Notes: generated from the letters alone by a model not told the origin. Positions 19,249 to 26,453 are shown, counted from the stretch's first letter. The stretch is DNA of 50,605 bases from Clostridium sp. (GCA_022773025.1 JALEZF010000024.1:1-50605); one strand, 5' to 3'. Translations and numbers: made by a program.

Positions 19249-19716
19249 ATGGGAAAACATAAAAAATATAGGAATCCAGATCCTATGATGGATAACAGTA
19301 CAATGTACCCTCCTGGAATGATGGGCCCTAATATGAACCCAAACATGATGAATCCTAATATGATGAATGGAAATATGATGAATGGAAGTATGAATCAACC
19401 TAATATGATGAATGGAAATATGAATCAGACCAACGGGGGACAGATGCCGTTTAATCAGAGTTCATCAACAGGAAATCCATTATTTGATATGCTAGGAAAT
19501 GCTGATTTTAGTCAATTAGGATCTCTTTTAGGTGCCTTAACATCTAATGGAGTAAACTTAAATGATGTAAATTTAGGAAATAGTAGTAATGATACAGTAT
19601 ATGAAGATAGTACTATGCAGCTTTTAAATGCTTTAAGACCGTTTATGCCTTCAGATAAAGTAGGTGTAATAGATAAAGTGATACAGATGTATTCTAATGG
19701 AGAACTTAATGATTAA
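19249..19716 (+). CDS. Met/Asn-rich repeat protein with a helical C-terminal motif (unknown)
   Basis: A 155-residue protein. Residues about 10-70 are low-complexity with repeated PNMMN and GNMMNGSM units, the 5' part of the gene showing the matching nucleotide repeat. The C-terminal half is different: SQLGSLLGAL, then LLNALRPFMPSDKVGVIDKVIQ (two parts of one helical motif), a pattern I associate with small clostridial proteins ending in an ALKPF...IDK helix pair. There is no signal peptide. It ends the three-gene operon and is convergent with a bactofilin gene. AGGAGG is 12 bases before the ATG, slightly far. Function unknown; a structural or spore-associated role is inference. Confidence 0.72.
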   Translation: MGKHKKYRNPDPMMDNSTMYPPGMMGPNMNPNMMNPNMMNGNMMNGSMNQPNMMNGNMNQTNGGQMPFNQSSSTGNPLFDMLGNADFSQLGSLLGALTSNGVNLNDVNLGNSSNDTVYEDSTMQLLNALRPFMPSDKVGVIDKVIQMYSNGELND

Positions 19717-19746
19717 AGAGTTTCTTTTGGAAACTCTTCTTTTATT
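19716..19746. terminator. terminator between the Met/Asn-rich gene and the bactofilin gene
   Basis: A 9-bp stem AAGAGTTTC/GAAACTCTT with a TTTTG loop is followed by CTTTTATT on the + strand; it overlaps the 3' end of the convergent bactofilin gene. Confidence 0.8.
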
Positions 19747-20119
19747 CCATTAGGTCATTTTTAGGCATTTCTACAATCATAGTACATTTGCCATCTAAAA
19801 AGCCGCCCTTTACAATTTCTAAATTTTTAACTGTTACATTTCCTATAACTTTTCCAGAAGATTCTATTAAAAGATTATTTTCGCAAGTTATGTCACCAGT
19901 AACTACTCCTTCTACAGTAGCATTTTTGCATGAAATATTACCAGAGTAATTTGAACTTTCGCCTATAACTATGTCATCTATCCAATCTGTATCACCTTCG
20001 ATGGTTCCATCGATTTTGATGATACCCTCACCGCTAAGATTACCTATAATCTTGCAGTCAGCTCCAATTAAAGTTTGTATTTCGGGAGACTTTTTTATAT
20101 CCCTTTCATTATTAAACAT
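19742..20119 (-). CDS. bactofilin (polymer-forming cytoskeletal protein)
   Basis: The 125-residue protein is a short right-handed beta-helix of the bactofilin family (DUF583/PF04519): repeated hydrophobic-Gly strands such as IIGNLSGEGIIKIDGTIEGD, NYSGNISCKNATVEGVVTGD and LIESSGKVIGNVTVKNLEIVKGG. Bactofilins self-assemble into filaments and scaffold cell-wall enzymes, polar complexes or stalks. The disordered N- and C-terminal tails are very short. An AGGAGGT site precedes the ATG. No M23 endopeptidase partner is adjacent; the neighbours are the low-complexity operon (convergent) and an anchored protein gene upstream. Confidence 0.9.
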   Translation of the reverse strand: MFNNERDIKKSPEIQTLIGADCKIIGNLSGEGIIKIDGTIEGDTDWIDDIVIGESSNYSGNISCKNATVEGVVTGDITCENNLLIESSGKVIGNVTVKNLEIVKGGFLDGKCTMIVEMPKNDLME

Positions 20120-20190
20120 ATGAAACCTCCTTAAATTTTTTAAACTAAAGTGTATATAAAGTTAATGACAAGTCAATAATAATAATGTAA

Positions 20191-20268
20191 ATAGGAGTTT
20201 AACTCCTATAGCTAAAATTATTTTTAGCTAAAACCCCCCATCCCCCTTTGGGCCGCAGATAGCGGCCC
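20191..20268. promoter_or_regulatory. cluster of three inverted repeats and a GC-rich block upstream of the bactofilin gene
   Basis: Three palindromes lie in 78 bases: a 9-1-9 repeat at 20191-20209 (core TAGGAGTTTAACTCCTA), a 9-4-9 hairpin at 20209-20230 (TAGCTAAAA/TTTTAGCTA), and a 7-5-7 GC-rich hairpin at 20250-20268 (GGGCCGC/GCGGCCC). Between the last two is CCCCCCATCCCCC, very unusual for this genome. The GC hairpin follows the stop codon of the minus-strand gene ending at 20271 and probably ends its transcript, though the T-run is on the other strand. Confidence 0.6.
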
Positions 20269-20270
20269 TT

Positions 20271-21215
20271 TTACTTTTTTTCGTAAATCGCACTTATCCT
20301 CAATTGATTGTTGCTTGCAGTGTCCTCATTGAGTATCACATTAAGAGTGTAACTTTTAGGAGAAGAGCCTGGGGTTTTAGCGGTATTCTTTAAATTTATA
20401 GTCCATATTATTTCGGAAGGTTCACCATTTTTATTCCATTTTGTATCATGAAAATAGCCATCCTCAAATTTTATAGACATACTTTCAGCACTGATTTTAC
20501 CTATAGCTGACAAGGCATTGCCGCTTAATCCAGAAAAAAAGATGTTTGGCATATCGCCTTCGCCGTAAGGAAGTGATTCCATATACGAAATAAAGCTTTT
20601 TATAATGGAGCCTCCAGGAAGGGCATCGCTATTAAAACTATAATTTTTTAAAGTTTTATTTTTTAATACATAGTATCCTAGATCCAAAGTTCCTTTGCTA
20701 TAGCTACCAGAAATTATTTTTGGTGTTTTACCATTATTGTAATCTAGGAATCCTAAAACATTATTGTTTGTACACAACAAATCTTTGAAAGTATCATCAT
20801 CATATAAAAAAATATGCTGTATTGCAATATTATTCTCTGAAGATTGCAGATATATCTCAGGAATTCTATTTCTATCGGCATCTAAAAATGTTATCTTCAT
20901 AGGCCAAAGGGAATCATATTTTCCTAAGGAAGTCTTTTCATCCTTAGAGGTTAATGGAATAGTTAGATTTCCAGTTGATAGCTCCATAAAGTATTTGTCA
21001 TCATTGGTTTTTATGTATAATACATCATTGCTTCCATCTCCGTTGAAATCCTCCTTGAAGCTTGTTTCCTTAGAGTTTACTAGACTGAATGTATCCTTGC
21101 TTGTCTTTAGATATCTTACGCCTAAAATCAAGGCTAAAAGTGCTAACGCTGATACTAAACATATTATTATCTTTATTAAATTTTTCTTTGTAATTACGAT
21201 TACATTGAATTTCAT
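20271..21215 (-). CDS. membrane-anchored protein with FG-GAP/VCBS-like repeats (unknown)
   Basis: About 314 residues. A basic start and one hydrophobic helix (about 14-34) form a signal anchor or signal peptide. The outside part has a FNGDGSNDVLYIKT segment and a FLDADRNRIPEIYLQS segment, the spacing of calcium-binding FG-GAP/VCBS beta-propeller repeats, followed by a domain of about 110 residues (DGYFHDTKW...EIIWTINL). Function not known. The ATG at 21215 has a GGGGGTG site at a good distance; the upstream in-frame GTG at 21224 lies inside that site. Its role may be in the envelope or in sporulation, but nothing in the neighbourhood proves this. Confidence 0.65.
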   Translation of the reverse strand: MKFNVIVITKKNLIKIIICLVSALALLALILGVRYLKTSKDTFSLVNSKETSFKEDFNGDGSNDVLYIKTNDDKYFMELSTGNLTIPLTSKDEKTSLGKYDSLWPMKITFLDADRNRIPEIYLQSSENNIAIQHIFLYDDDTFKDLLCTNNNVLGFLDYNNGKTPKIISGSYSKGTLDLGYYVLKNKTLKNYSFNSDALPGGSIIKSFISYMESLPYGEGDMPNIFFSGLSGNALSAIGKISAESMSIKFEDGYFHDTKWNKNGEPSEIIWTINLKNTAKTPGSSPKSYTLNVILNEDTASNNQLRISAIYEKK

Positions 21216-21292
21216 AAAATACACCCCCGTTAAATTATATGAGGGGATTTTCTAATACATGACTTTATAAAGATGAGAAAATTTTAGATGCA

Positions 21293-21338
21293 AAAAGGAA
21301 TTCTACCAATCTCCATTAAGATTAATAGAATTCCTTTT
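21293..21338. terminator. intrinsic terminator of perR
   Basis: A perfect 13-bp stem AAAAGGAATTCTA/TAGAATTCCTTTT with a 20-base loop lies just downstream of the perR stop; the minus strand reads into a T-run. Confidence 0.85.
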
Positions 21339-21348
21339 GAAATCCGTA

Positions 21349-21756
21349 CTATTTGCAACAAGAACAAATACCATAAAAATATACTTTATTGCTTAAAACT
21401 TCATAGTCTATATGATTTGCAACTTCTTTATTAAGGTTGTCAAAACATATGCCTTCTATATCATCTACTTTGCCGCATTTGATACATTGGATGTGTGGAT
21501 GTTTTATCATATTGCCGTCATATCTAAAGTTACCTTCACCAACATTTAGTTCTTGAACTAAATTTACCTCCACTAGAGTCTTCAGTGCTTTATATACAGT
21601 AGCAAGACTCATAGTTGGATAATCTTTCTGTAAAGCCTTGTATATGGTTTCAGCTGAAGGGTGCTCTTTGGTACTTTGAAGATACTTATACACAGCTATT
21701 CTTTGAGGAGTTAATTTTAATTTCTTCTCTTTAAAGATAGTTGTAATATTCTCCAT
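21349..21756 (-). CDS. perR: peroxide-sensing Fur-family repressor PerR
   Basis: The 135-residue protein has a winged-helix DNA-binding half and a dimerisation/metal half. All PerR residues line up with B. subtilis PerR at a constant offset of five: regulatory metal ligands H32, D80, H86, H88 and D99, and structural zinc cysteines C91, C94, C131 and C134. The aspartate at position 80 (D85 of B. subtilis, versus Glu in Fur) marks it as a peroxide sensor rather than an iron regulator. It acts by metal-catalysed histidine oxidation releasing DNA. Divergent from the thioredoxin-like gene; an AT-rich inverted repeat at 21782-21797 is a weak candidate autoregulatory site. Confidence 0.93.
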   Translation of the reverse strand: MENITTIFKEKKLKLTPQRIAVYKYLQSTKEHPSAETIYKALQKDYPTMSLATVYKALKTLVEVNLVQELNVGEGNFRYDGNMIKHPHIQCIKCGKVDDIEGICFDNLNKEVANHIDYEVLSNKVYFYGICSCCK

Positions 21757-21897
21757 ATTCTCACCTCATATTATTAGATATTTATATTATATAATAAGGA
21801 TTATTATTTGTCAAAGAATATTGAGTAATATATATAATTAAAAAAATACCTTAAAAACACTTAATGAAAAAAAGATGGGATTTTTTCGAAAAATGTG

Positions 21898-21925
21898 TTG
21901 AATTATTAAGAATATCTGATAAAAT
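21898..21925 (+). promoter_or_regulatory. putative promoter for the thioredoxin leader
   Basis: TTGAAT (21898-21903) and TAAAAT (21920-21925) are 16 bases apart. Transcription would start near 21932, giving a leader of about 125 bases before the thioredoxin-like gene. Confidence 0.5.
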
Positions 21926-21985
21926 TAAATTAGGCTGTTAAGAAATTAACAAATTTTATATCAATCCATGTTCAATTATTTTAAT

Positions 21986-22020
21986 TTAAAGACGGTGAAA
22001 GCTGTCTTTAATTTTTTTTT
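21986..22020 (+). terminator. intrinsic terminator inside the leader of the thioredoxin-like gene
   Basis: Stem TTAAAGAC/GTCTTTAA is extended by further pairs up to a GAAA tetraloop and followed by nine T. It lies after a promoter and 38 bases before the gene, so it acts as an attenuator or ends a small RNA of about 90 bases. The 21757-22057 gap otherwise holds only AT-rich DNA and the divergent promoters. Confidence 0.82.
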
Positions 22021-22057
22021 ATAATAAGTTAAAATAAGTTTAGGGGATGGTGATAAG

Positions 22058-22540
22058 ATGATAGATTTAAAAAAAGGATTATCTTTTGAGGAATACATGA
22101 AAGATAAGGCTGAACTTGAAGAGAGATATGCTATTACTGAATTGTCAAATGGGTGCAAAGAAAGAATTAAGGAACTTAATGAAGTAAGACAGGTACTGAT
22201 ATTCACTGAAGGGTATTGCAAAGATTGTACTGCAACGTTGCCTTTCATAAAAAAACTTGCAGAAGAAAATGCACTTATAAAGCTTTATGTATTTGGAATA
22301 AAGGATCAAGAAGAAAACAAGCAGTTCTTAGAAGAAGCAGTAGGGGAGATTAGGATACCAAGCATTTTAGTTTTTGATGAAGAGATGAATCCAAAAGGAG
22401 CATACGTAGAAATTCCTAATGAAGTCAAAGAAAAAATTGCTGCAGCTCCTTTAGAAGAAAAGAGAGTATATGTAGATGACTATAGAGAAGGAAAATACAA
22501 TGATCTAATAGAAAAAGATCTTTTAGAGATTCTTCTATAA
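22058..22540 (+). CDS. thioredoxin-fold protein (CxxC, atypical)
   Basis: A 160-residue protein with a helical N-terminal extension of about 45 residues, then a thioredoxin fold with the active site C54-K-D-C57 after a QVLIFTEGY strand, the cis-proline in EIRIPSILVF, and a charged C-terminal tail. Classical thioredoxins have WCGPC; CKDC with a preceding Tyr and no Trp places it in the YtpP/BdbA-like atypical group. It likely reduces disulfides in the cytoplasm, as no signal is present. Divergent from perR, so PerR control is plausible but unproven. It follows a leader terminator (see 21986-22020). Confidence 0.82.
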   Translation: MIDLKKGLSFEEYMKDKAELEERYAITELSNGCKERIKELNEVRQVLIFTEGYCKDCTATLPFIKKLAEENALIKLYVFGIKDQEENKQFLEEAVGEIRIPSILVFDEEMNPKGAYVEIPNEVKEKIAAAPLEEKRVYVDDYREGKYNDLIEKDLLEILL

Positions 22541-22543
22541 AGA

Positions 22544-22569
22544 AAAGGTAGAGATTAAACTCTACCTTT
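22544..22569. terminator. convergent terminator
   Basis: A perfect 10-bp stem AAAGGTAGAG/CTCTACCTTT with an ATTAAA loop overlaps the stop of the minus-strand membrane gene and ends both convergent genes. Confidence 0.8.
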
Positions 22570-23052
22570 AAATTTTGAATTTATAAAATTTATTATAATA
22601 GTCAAGGCGTAATCATATATGAAGGCAAAAACTATATATATAAAAATTAATATAAAGATATTTATAGTAAGGTTAAGAGGCATTCCTAAAAAGCTATATA
22701 CTCCGTACAGTAAAGCTGCAGAACATAAAAAGAATAAAAGCTTTAATATTATCTCATATATAGGTTTTCTTATAGATTCTATATAGTACTTTGCAAATCC
22801 ATATATTCCAAATAGTAATATATAGTTTATTGCAGATGTAGTTAAACCTAAAATCACAGCTAAAAGTCCCGAAGCAGCATAGACTACAAAAGAATATTTA
22901 ATTCCTATAGTAAGGATTGAAAGTGGTATTATAGCAGATGCTACTGCAAGAAGTGTAAGTTTGTTTGTAGGAGTTATATTGCATATATATAGTAGAAGCA
23001 AGGACAATGCACTATAAAGTCCTCCACGAGCAATTTTACTACTTTTCATCAT
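22555..23052 (-). CDS. small polytopic membrane protein (unknown)
   Basis: A 165-residue protein with about five membrane helices and few charged residues outside short basic loops. I do not recognise the family; it resembles small ECF-S-like or YybS-like membrane proteins only in general shape. It is the last gene of a minus-strand operon DUF5685 - J-domain protein - membrane protein, 12 bases after the J-domain gene. Two adjacent ATGs (23052 and 23049) follow a GAGGTGAT site and either may be used. Confidence 0.7.
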   Translation of the reverse strand: MMKSSKIARGGLYSALSLLLLYICNITPTNKLTLLAVASAIIPLSILTIGIKYSFVVYAASGLLAVILGLTTSAINYILLFGIYGFAKYYIESIRKPIYEIILKLLFFLCSAALLYGVYSFLGMPLNLTINIFILIFIYIVFAFIYDYALTIIINFINSKFKGRV

Positions 23053-23064
23053 ATCAAATCACCT

Positions 23065-23661
23065 CTAAATACAAGAAATCAAATCTCCACCTAAACATTC
23101 ACAGCAACAGTCAGCTACTATAAGGTTACCGCAACAGTCACATGCATCATTAGTGCTATTACCACGAGTACCATAATAACTTTGTCTATAGTTTTGAGTA
23201 CGTCTATTCAAAAAATTTAAAGCTTGAGAGTATTCTGCATTACTAGGTTCCATACGAGTAGCTTGGGATATGCTGTTATAAGCTTCGTCGTGCCAGCCTT
23301 TCTGCATGTAAATAACTCCCATAAGATAATACCATTCAGCGGTTTTAGATGAAATGTTACTTAACTTATATTCAGCAGAGGACAAATCTCCGCGTTGAAT
23401 ATCTTGTCTTATAGCATTAAAGTCACCATATCCACCACTAGTATTGTATGAGCTAGAAGCATTACTGTTTGGTGAAGAGTTCTTTGTGAGATAATCATAA
23501 GCTTCATTTATCTCTCTCATTTTTTCCTCTGCCAGATTTTTCAATGGATTATTACCATATTGATCTGGGTGATATTTTTTTGCCAGTTCTCTATAAGCTC
23601 TTTTGATTTCATCTTGAGAGGCTCCTTCTTTTATTCCAAGAATCTCATATGGATTAGTCAT
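23065..23661 (-). CDS. J-domain protein with TPR-like and Cys-rich tail
   Basis: A 198-residue protein. The N-terminal J-domain (residues about 3-70) has the HPD motif at 31-33, needed to stimulate an Hsp70 ATPase. A Ser/Asn/Gly linker follows, then a TPR-like helical hairpin unit ([19 protein letters not shown], about 110-150) and a C-terminal cysteine cluster (CDCCGN, then [14 protein letters not shown], about 175-197). It is not DnaJ proper, since the CxxCxGxG zinc repeats and C-terminal domains are missing. The start overlaps the stop of the DUF5685 gene by 8 bases, so the two are coupled. No dnaK lies in the window. Confidence 0.85.
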   Translation of the reverse strand: MTNPYEILGIKEGASQDEIKRAYRELAKKYHPDQYGNNPLKNLAEEKMREINEAYDYLTKNSSPNSNASSSYNTSGGYGDFNAIRQDIQRGDLSSAEYKLSNISSKTAEWYYLMGVIYMQKGWHDEAYNSISQATRMEPSNAEYSQALNFLNRRTQNYRQSYYGTRGNSTNDACDCCGNLIVADCCCECLGGDLISCI

Positions 23662-24529
23662 TATGTATCACTCCTTTAGTTAATTTTTCTGTTTGTTCCA
23701 TTATTCCTAAATGAACTATATTAAGTAAAAGGTCTTTGTTTTTCTTTAGAGGAAGCTTTTCTAAATGATATAAGCATTCCGAACCACAGTTTACAAGAAG
23801 AAAGTTAATTTTTTCAGCAATAGAAGGTTTAAAATCACTAAAAGGAAGTGATATCTTGTTGTATACTTCATTTATAGCATTAAATTTATTCTCTTCCATA
23901 TCCTTTTCTAAATCATCCATGGCATCCATGAGATAAATCCACTTTCCCAGGTTATAGCCTAGAGAATGAAGATGAGTCTTATCTTCATGAGAAAGACTAC
24001 AGTTTGGATAGGAGGAAAGCACTACAGCGGTAAGAGTGCTGAATGGATGGCAGATCTCATCTATAGAAGCTGTTTTCGAGGCTTCTAATCTGGATAATTC
24101 CATAAGTTCGTAATAAATCTCCAAATTTATTGTACCTATTTCATCTGTATAGCTATTAACTTTTGATTTCATAAGAGAACTCAAAGCTTTACTCTTTAGA
24201 TTATTATCGTCCTTAACATCATCCAAAAGTTTATAATAAAATAAGCTTATATTCATATGAGCGCTATATTCTAGTGCAGAATTAGAGCAGACTAAAGCTT
24301 TTTTCTTTGTTGGATGAGTTGGGCAAATTATTTTCTTATAATTAATAGTGTCCTCACTGAGAGCATCTAATAATATTGCAAGGAATGTCATGTCGTAGTT
24401 TAAGCATAATCGTGGAAAGTTTCCATAAAGTTTTTTGATGCTGTGACACAATCCACAATAGTAAGCTTTAAATTTTTCAAAATCTTTAACTTTAAGCTCT
24501 GGAATACAGGGCTTTACATATCCAAACAT
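23654..24529 (-). CDS. DUF5685 family protein
   Basis: A 291-residue, mostly helical soluble protein. Its N-terminus has [29 protein letters not shown], with the C-x2-C pair CGLC, followed by NYDMTFLAI, then a [13 protein letters not shown] segment and helices to the end; I recognise this as DUF5685. A possible metal site is formed by the CGLCHS and CPTHP cysteines and histidines. Family function is unknown. It heads the operon with the J-domain and membrane genes. The 24530-24787 gap before the next gene on the other strand holds only AT-rich, promoter-like DNA. Confidence 0.8.
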   Translation of the reverse strand: MFGYVKPCIPELKVKDFEKFKAYYCGLCHSIKKLYGNFPRLCLNYDMTFLAILLDALSEDTINYKKIICPTHPTKKKALVCSNSALEYSAHMNISLFYYKLLDDVKDDNNLKSKALSSLMKSKVNSYTDEIGTINLEIYYELMELSRLEASKTASIDEICHPFSTLTAVVLSSYPNCSLSHEDKTHLHSLGYNLGKWIYLMDAMDDLEKDMEENKFNAINEVYNKISLPFSDFKPSIAEKINFLLVNCGSECLYHLEKLPLKKNKDLLLNIVHLGIMEQTEKLTKGVIHND

Positions 24530-24787
24530 TAAGTGTCTCCTTTAGTTAAGGTTAATTTATGTCTTATCTCATATTATCATAAATAAGGCACAAAATAAAA
24601 TTCTTTTAAAGAAATTCAAGGAATATTAATTTATAGTTAGAATAAACTTTCAATGTGATGATATTGAGGGTTTGTATAAAATTTTCTGATAATATCGAAA
24701 AATTATGTTTACTAATCTAGAAAACTATGTTAAACTAAAAACATAAAGAATGTTAAAAAAATAACTAACTAAGAGGGGGAAATATAC

Positions 24788-25117
24788 ATGAGTAAGTATA
24801 AAGTTGGAGACGAATTAATAATAGTAAAAGATGATGCGGAAGATACTAAAAAGCTTAATGAAATGACAAAGCTTGAAATGAAAGGTGATTTTGCTCAAAT
24901 TACTTGGGGAATAAAAGTTGAAAAGGTTGAGTATGACAAGCCTCATGTAGTGTTAACTTACAAGAATGCTTTCGGAGAAACAAATAAAGTATTTGCAGAA
25001 TGTCTTGATGTAGCAAATTTTGATACTGAAAAAGTTTTAGAAAAGGCTTTATTAAAGGCATTCCAAAATGAAATTATTGAGATAACATGCAGAAAAACTT
25101 TAAAATGCGACTTATAA
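24788..25117 (+). CDS. conserved-looking hypothetical protein
   Basis: A soluble 109-residue protein that I do not recognise. It has no signal or membrane segment; residues about 1-70 alternate beta-like stretches (ELIIVKDD, FAQITWGIKVEKVEY, HVVLTYKN) and the C-terminus is helical with two cysteines near the end. A GAGGGGGA site supports the ATG. It is flanked by a plain AT-rich gap and a strong terminator, so it is probably monocistronic. Confidence 0.65.
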   Translation: MSKYKVGDELIIVKDDAEDTKKLNEMTKLEMKGDFAQITWGIKVEKVEYDKPHVVLTYKNAFGETNKVFAECLDVANFDTEKVLEKALLKAFQNEIIEITCRKTLKCDL

Positions 25118-25126
25118 TAAAAATTG

Positions 25127-25177
25127 AGGAATTATTCTAAAGCTTGTAGTGAAGTATTAGAATAATTCCTATGTTTT
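25127..25177 (+). terminator. intrinsic terminator
   Basis: A perfect 14-bp stem (25127-25140 with 25157-25170) with a 16-base loop is followed by ATGTTTTT. Confidence 0.88.
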
Positions 25178-25193
25178 TATTAGAGAGAAAAGG

Positions 25194-25222
25194 TTGACAT
25201 AAATTTATTAAGATAGTAATAT
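25194..25222 (+). promoter_or_regulatory. promoter of the mntP riboswitch leader
   Basis: A perfect TTGACA (25194-25199) and TAATAT (25217-25222) are 17 bases apart, about 40 bases before the aptamer. A second, weaker candidate -10 (TATAGT, 25243-25248) also exists. Confidence 0.55.
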
Positions 25223-25262
25223 TAAATTATTAAAATTTATTGTATAGTAAAAATGTTGTATT

Positions 25263-25358
25263 AAAAGGGAGTAACCACCTATATTAATAGGATTATAAAG
25301 TCAACATACTGGTTTGAAATAACCTGGCTTTATATTGATTTATGTCAAGGTGAGACTT
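25263..25358 (+). promoter_or_regulatory. yybP-ykoY manganese riboswitch aptamer
   Basis: The leader has the hallmarks of this class: AAAAGGGAGTAACC at the 5' strand, the conserved TCAACATACTGG loop, an AACCTGG return strand and GGTGAGACTTTT at the 3' end. Mn2+ binding is known to stabilise the aptamer and switch on downstream manganese-export genes. The 3' strand of P1 (GACTTTT, 25353-25360) is also the 5' arm of the terminator that follows, so ligand binding should block termination. Confidence 0.9.
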
Positions 25359-25407
25359 TTAGCACAAATAGTTTTTCATAACTATTTTGTGCTGAAAGTC
25401 TTTTTTT
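25353..25407 (+). terminator. riboswitch-controlled terminator of mntP
   Basis: GACTTT-TAGCACAAATAGT pairs with ACTATTTTGTGCT-GAAAGTC and is followed by seven T. Its first arm overlaps the end of the aptamer. Confidence 0.9.
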
Positions 25408-25429
25408 ATTGTGTAAAGGAGAGATGAAA

Positions 25430-26050
25430 ATGAACTTATTATCACTAATATTAACAGCTTTTGGACTATCTATGGATGCTTTTGCAGTATCTATAACTAA
25501 TGGACTTAGAATGAAGAAGAGAACAAATAAGAATGCAGCAAAGATAGCTATTTATATGGGAGGTTTTCAAGGTCTTATGCCTGTAATTGGCTGGGCTCTA
25601 GGATTGGGATTTAAGGATTATATAACTAGTATAGATCATTGGATTGCACTAGTACTCTTAAGCTTAATAGGGGGAAAGATGATCTATGAGGCAATTCAAG
25701 ATAAAAGGCATCCTGAAGAGTCTTGTGAAGAACAAGAACAGGGAGATGACAGCTCTAAAGAAAGTGATGACGGAGTTGTAAGCAATAAGGAACTTTTATT
25801 ACTGGCTATAGCTACAAGTATAGATGCATTAGCTGTAGGAGTTAGTTTTGCCTTTTTAAATATATCTATAATATCATCAGCATCAATAATAGCAATCATA
25901 ACATTTTTAATGTGTTTTATAGGAGTTAAAATAGGAAAAAAATGTGGATGTTTTCTTAAGGATAAGTCAGAAATAATAGGAGGAATTATTCTTATATTGA
26001 TAGGACTGAATATATTTTTAGAACATACTAATTTTTTGAGACTTATATAA
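25430..26050 (+). CDS. mntP: manganese efflux pump MntP
   Basis: A 206-residue membrane protein with six helices in two repeats of three, each with a Ser/Asp motif: SMDAFAVS (D16) and the SIDALAVG repeat, separated by an acidic cytoplasmic loop (about residues 90-115). MntP exports Mn2+ across the cytoplasmic membrane. The start at 25430 has AAGGAG 8 bases upstream; alternative starts at 25409 and 25424 lie within or on top of that site. It stands directly after a yybP-ykoY riboswitch, the known control for mntP genes, and ends with a strong terminator. Confidence 0.95.
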   Translation: MNLLSLILTAFGLSMDAFAVSITNGLRMKKRTNKNAAKIAIYMGGFQGLMPVIGWALGLGFKDYITSIDHWIALVLLSLIGGKMIYEAIQDKRHPEESCEEQEQGDDSSKESDDGVVSNKELLLLAIATSIDALAVGVSFAFLNISIISSASIIAIITFLMCFIGVKIGKKCGCFLKDKSEIIGGIILILIGLNIFLEHTNFLRLI

Positions 26051-26056
26051 ATGGCG

Positions 26057-26092
26057 AAAGATGCAAGGCTAGTTAGTTTTGCATCTTTTTTT
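26057..26092 (+). terminator. intrinsic terminator of mntP
   Basis: Stem AAAGATGCAA/TTGCATCTTT with a 12-base loop is followed by a T-run. Confidence 0.88.
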
Positions 26093-26200
26093 AAATCAAA
26101 GGTAAAGAAAATTCTTAATAGATTGATTATTTGCTTTGATTTTTTAGAAAATTCTAATATAATGTAGTCAGGGGAATTAATAATAATAGGGGTGATGATT

Positions 26201-26398
26201 ATGAGTAATTGTCCATTTTTATCAACAAAAAAGGAAAGTATACAGTGTTTTAAAACTTGTGCTTTCTATGATAAAAGTGAAGAGTGTCCATTTAAAATTT
26301 ATTTAGATAAGGAAGATTTTAAGGGGAGTTTTTCTCGTATATTAAATGATGACTCGCTATTTATAGAATCAGATGATGAAGATACGTTAGTTTTATAA
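26201..26398 (+). CDS. small four-cysteine protein (possible metal-binding)
   Basis: A 65-residue protein whose first half contains four cysteines, C4, C16, C20 and C29, with a repeated Cys-Pro-Phe at residues 4-6 and 29-31. This spacing could hold zinc or an Fe-S cluster. The second half is acidic (DDSLFIESDDEDT). I do not recognise a named family. The TAGGGGTG site best fits ATG 26201; upstream in-frame GTG 26192 and ATG 26195 fall inside that site. Single gene, ending before a convergent terminator. Confidence 0.65.
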   Translation: MSNCPFLSTKKESIQCFKTCAFYDKSEECPFKIYLDKEDFKGSFSRILNDDSLFIESDDEDTLVL

Positions 26399-26405
26399 AA
26401 TTAAA

Positions 26406-26446
26406 AAAAGGGAGTGTATACTGTTTTAAAGCATACACTCCCTTTA
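26406..26446. terminator. convergent terminator
   Basis: A 10-bp stem GGGAGTGTAT/ATACACTCCC flanked by A- and T-runs lies between the four-cysteine gene and the minus-strand nicotinate phosphoribosyltransferase gene. Confidence 0.85.
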
Positions 26447-26453
26447 TTAAGTA

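Noticed and set aside
19189..19398. Minus-strand ORFs rich in His/Ile opposite the Met/Asn-rich gene
   Set aside because: They are antisense shadows of the PNMMN repeats; the plus-strand gene has a ribosome site and operon context.
19249..19440. CRISPR or tandem DNA repeat array in the PNMMN region
   Set aside because: The repeats are in-frame codons of a low-complexity protein, vary in length, and have no spacers.
20764..21255. Plus-strand ORF of 163 residues opposite the FG-GAP-like gene
   Set aside because: It lacks a good ribosome site and shows no domain; the minus-strand ORF has a signal anchor and calcium-loop motifs.
21782..21797. AT-rich inverted repeat as a PerR box upstream of perR
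   Set aside because: It matches the 7-1-7 consensus only in part, and many AT-rich repeats would do as well; kept only as a weak remark in the perR entry.
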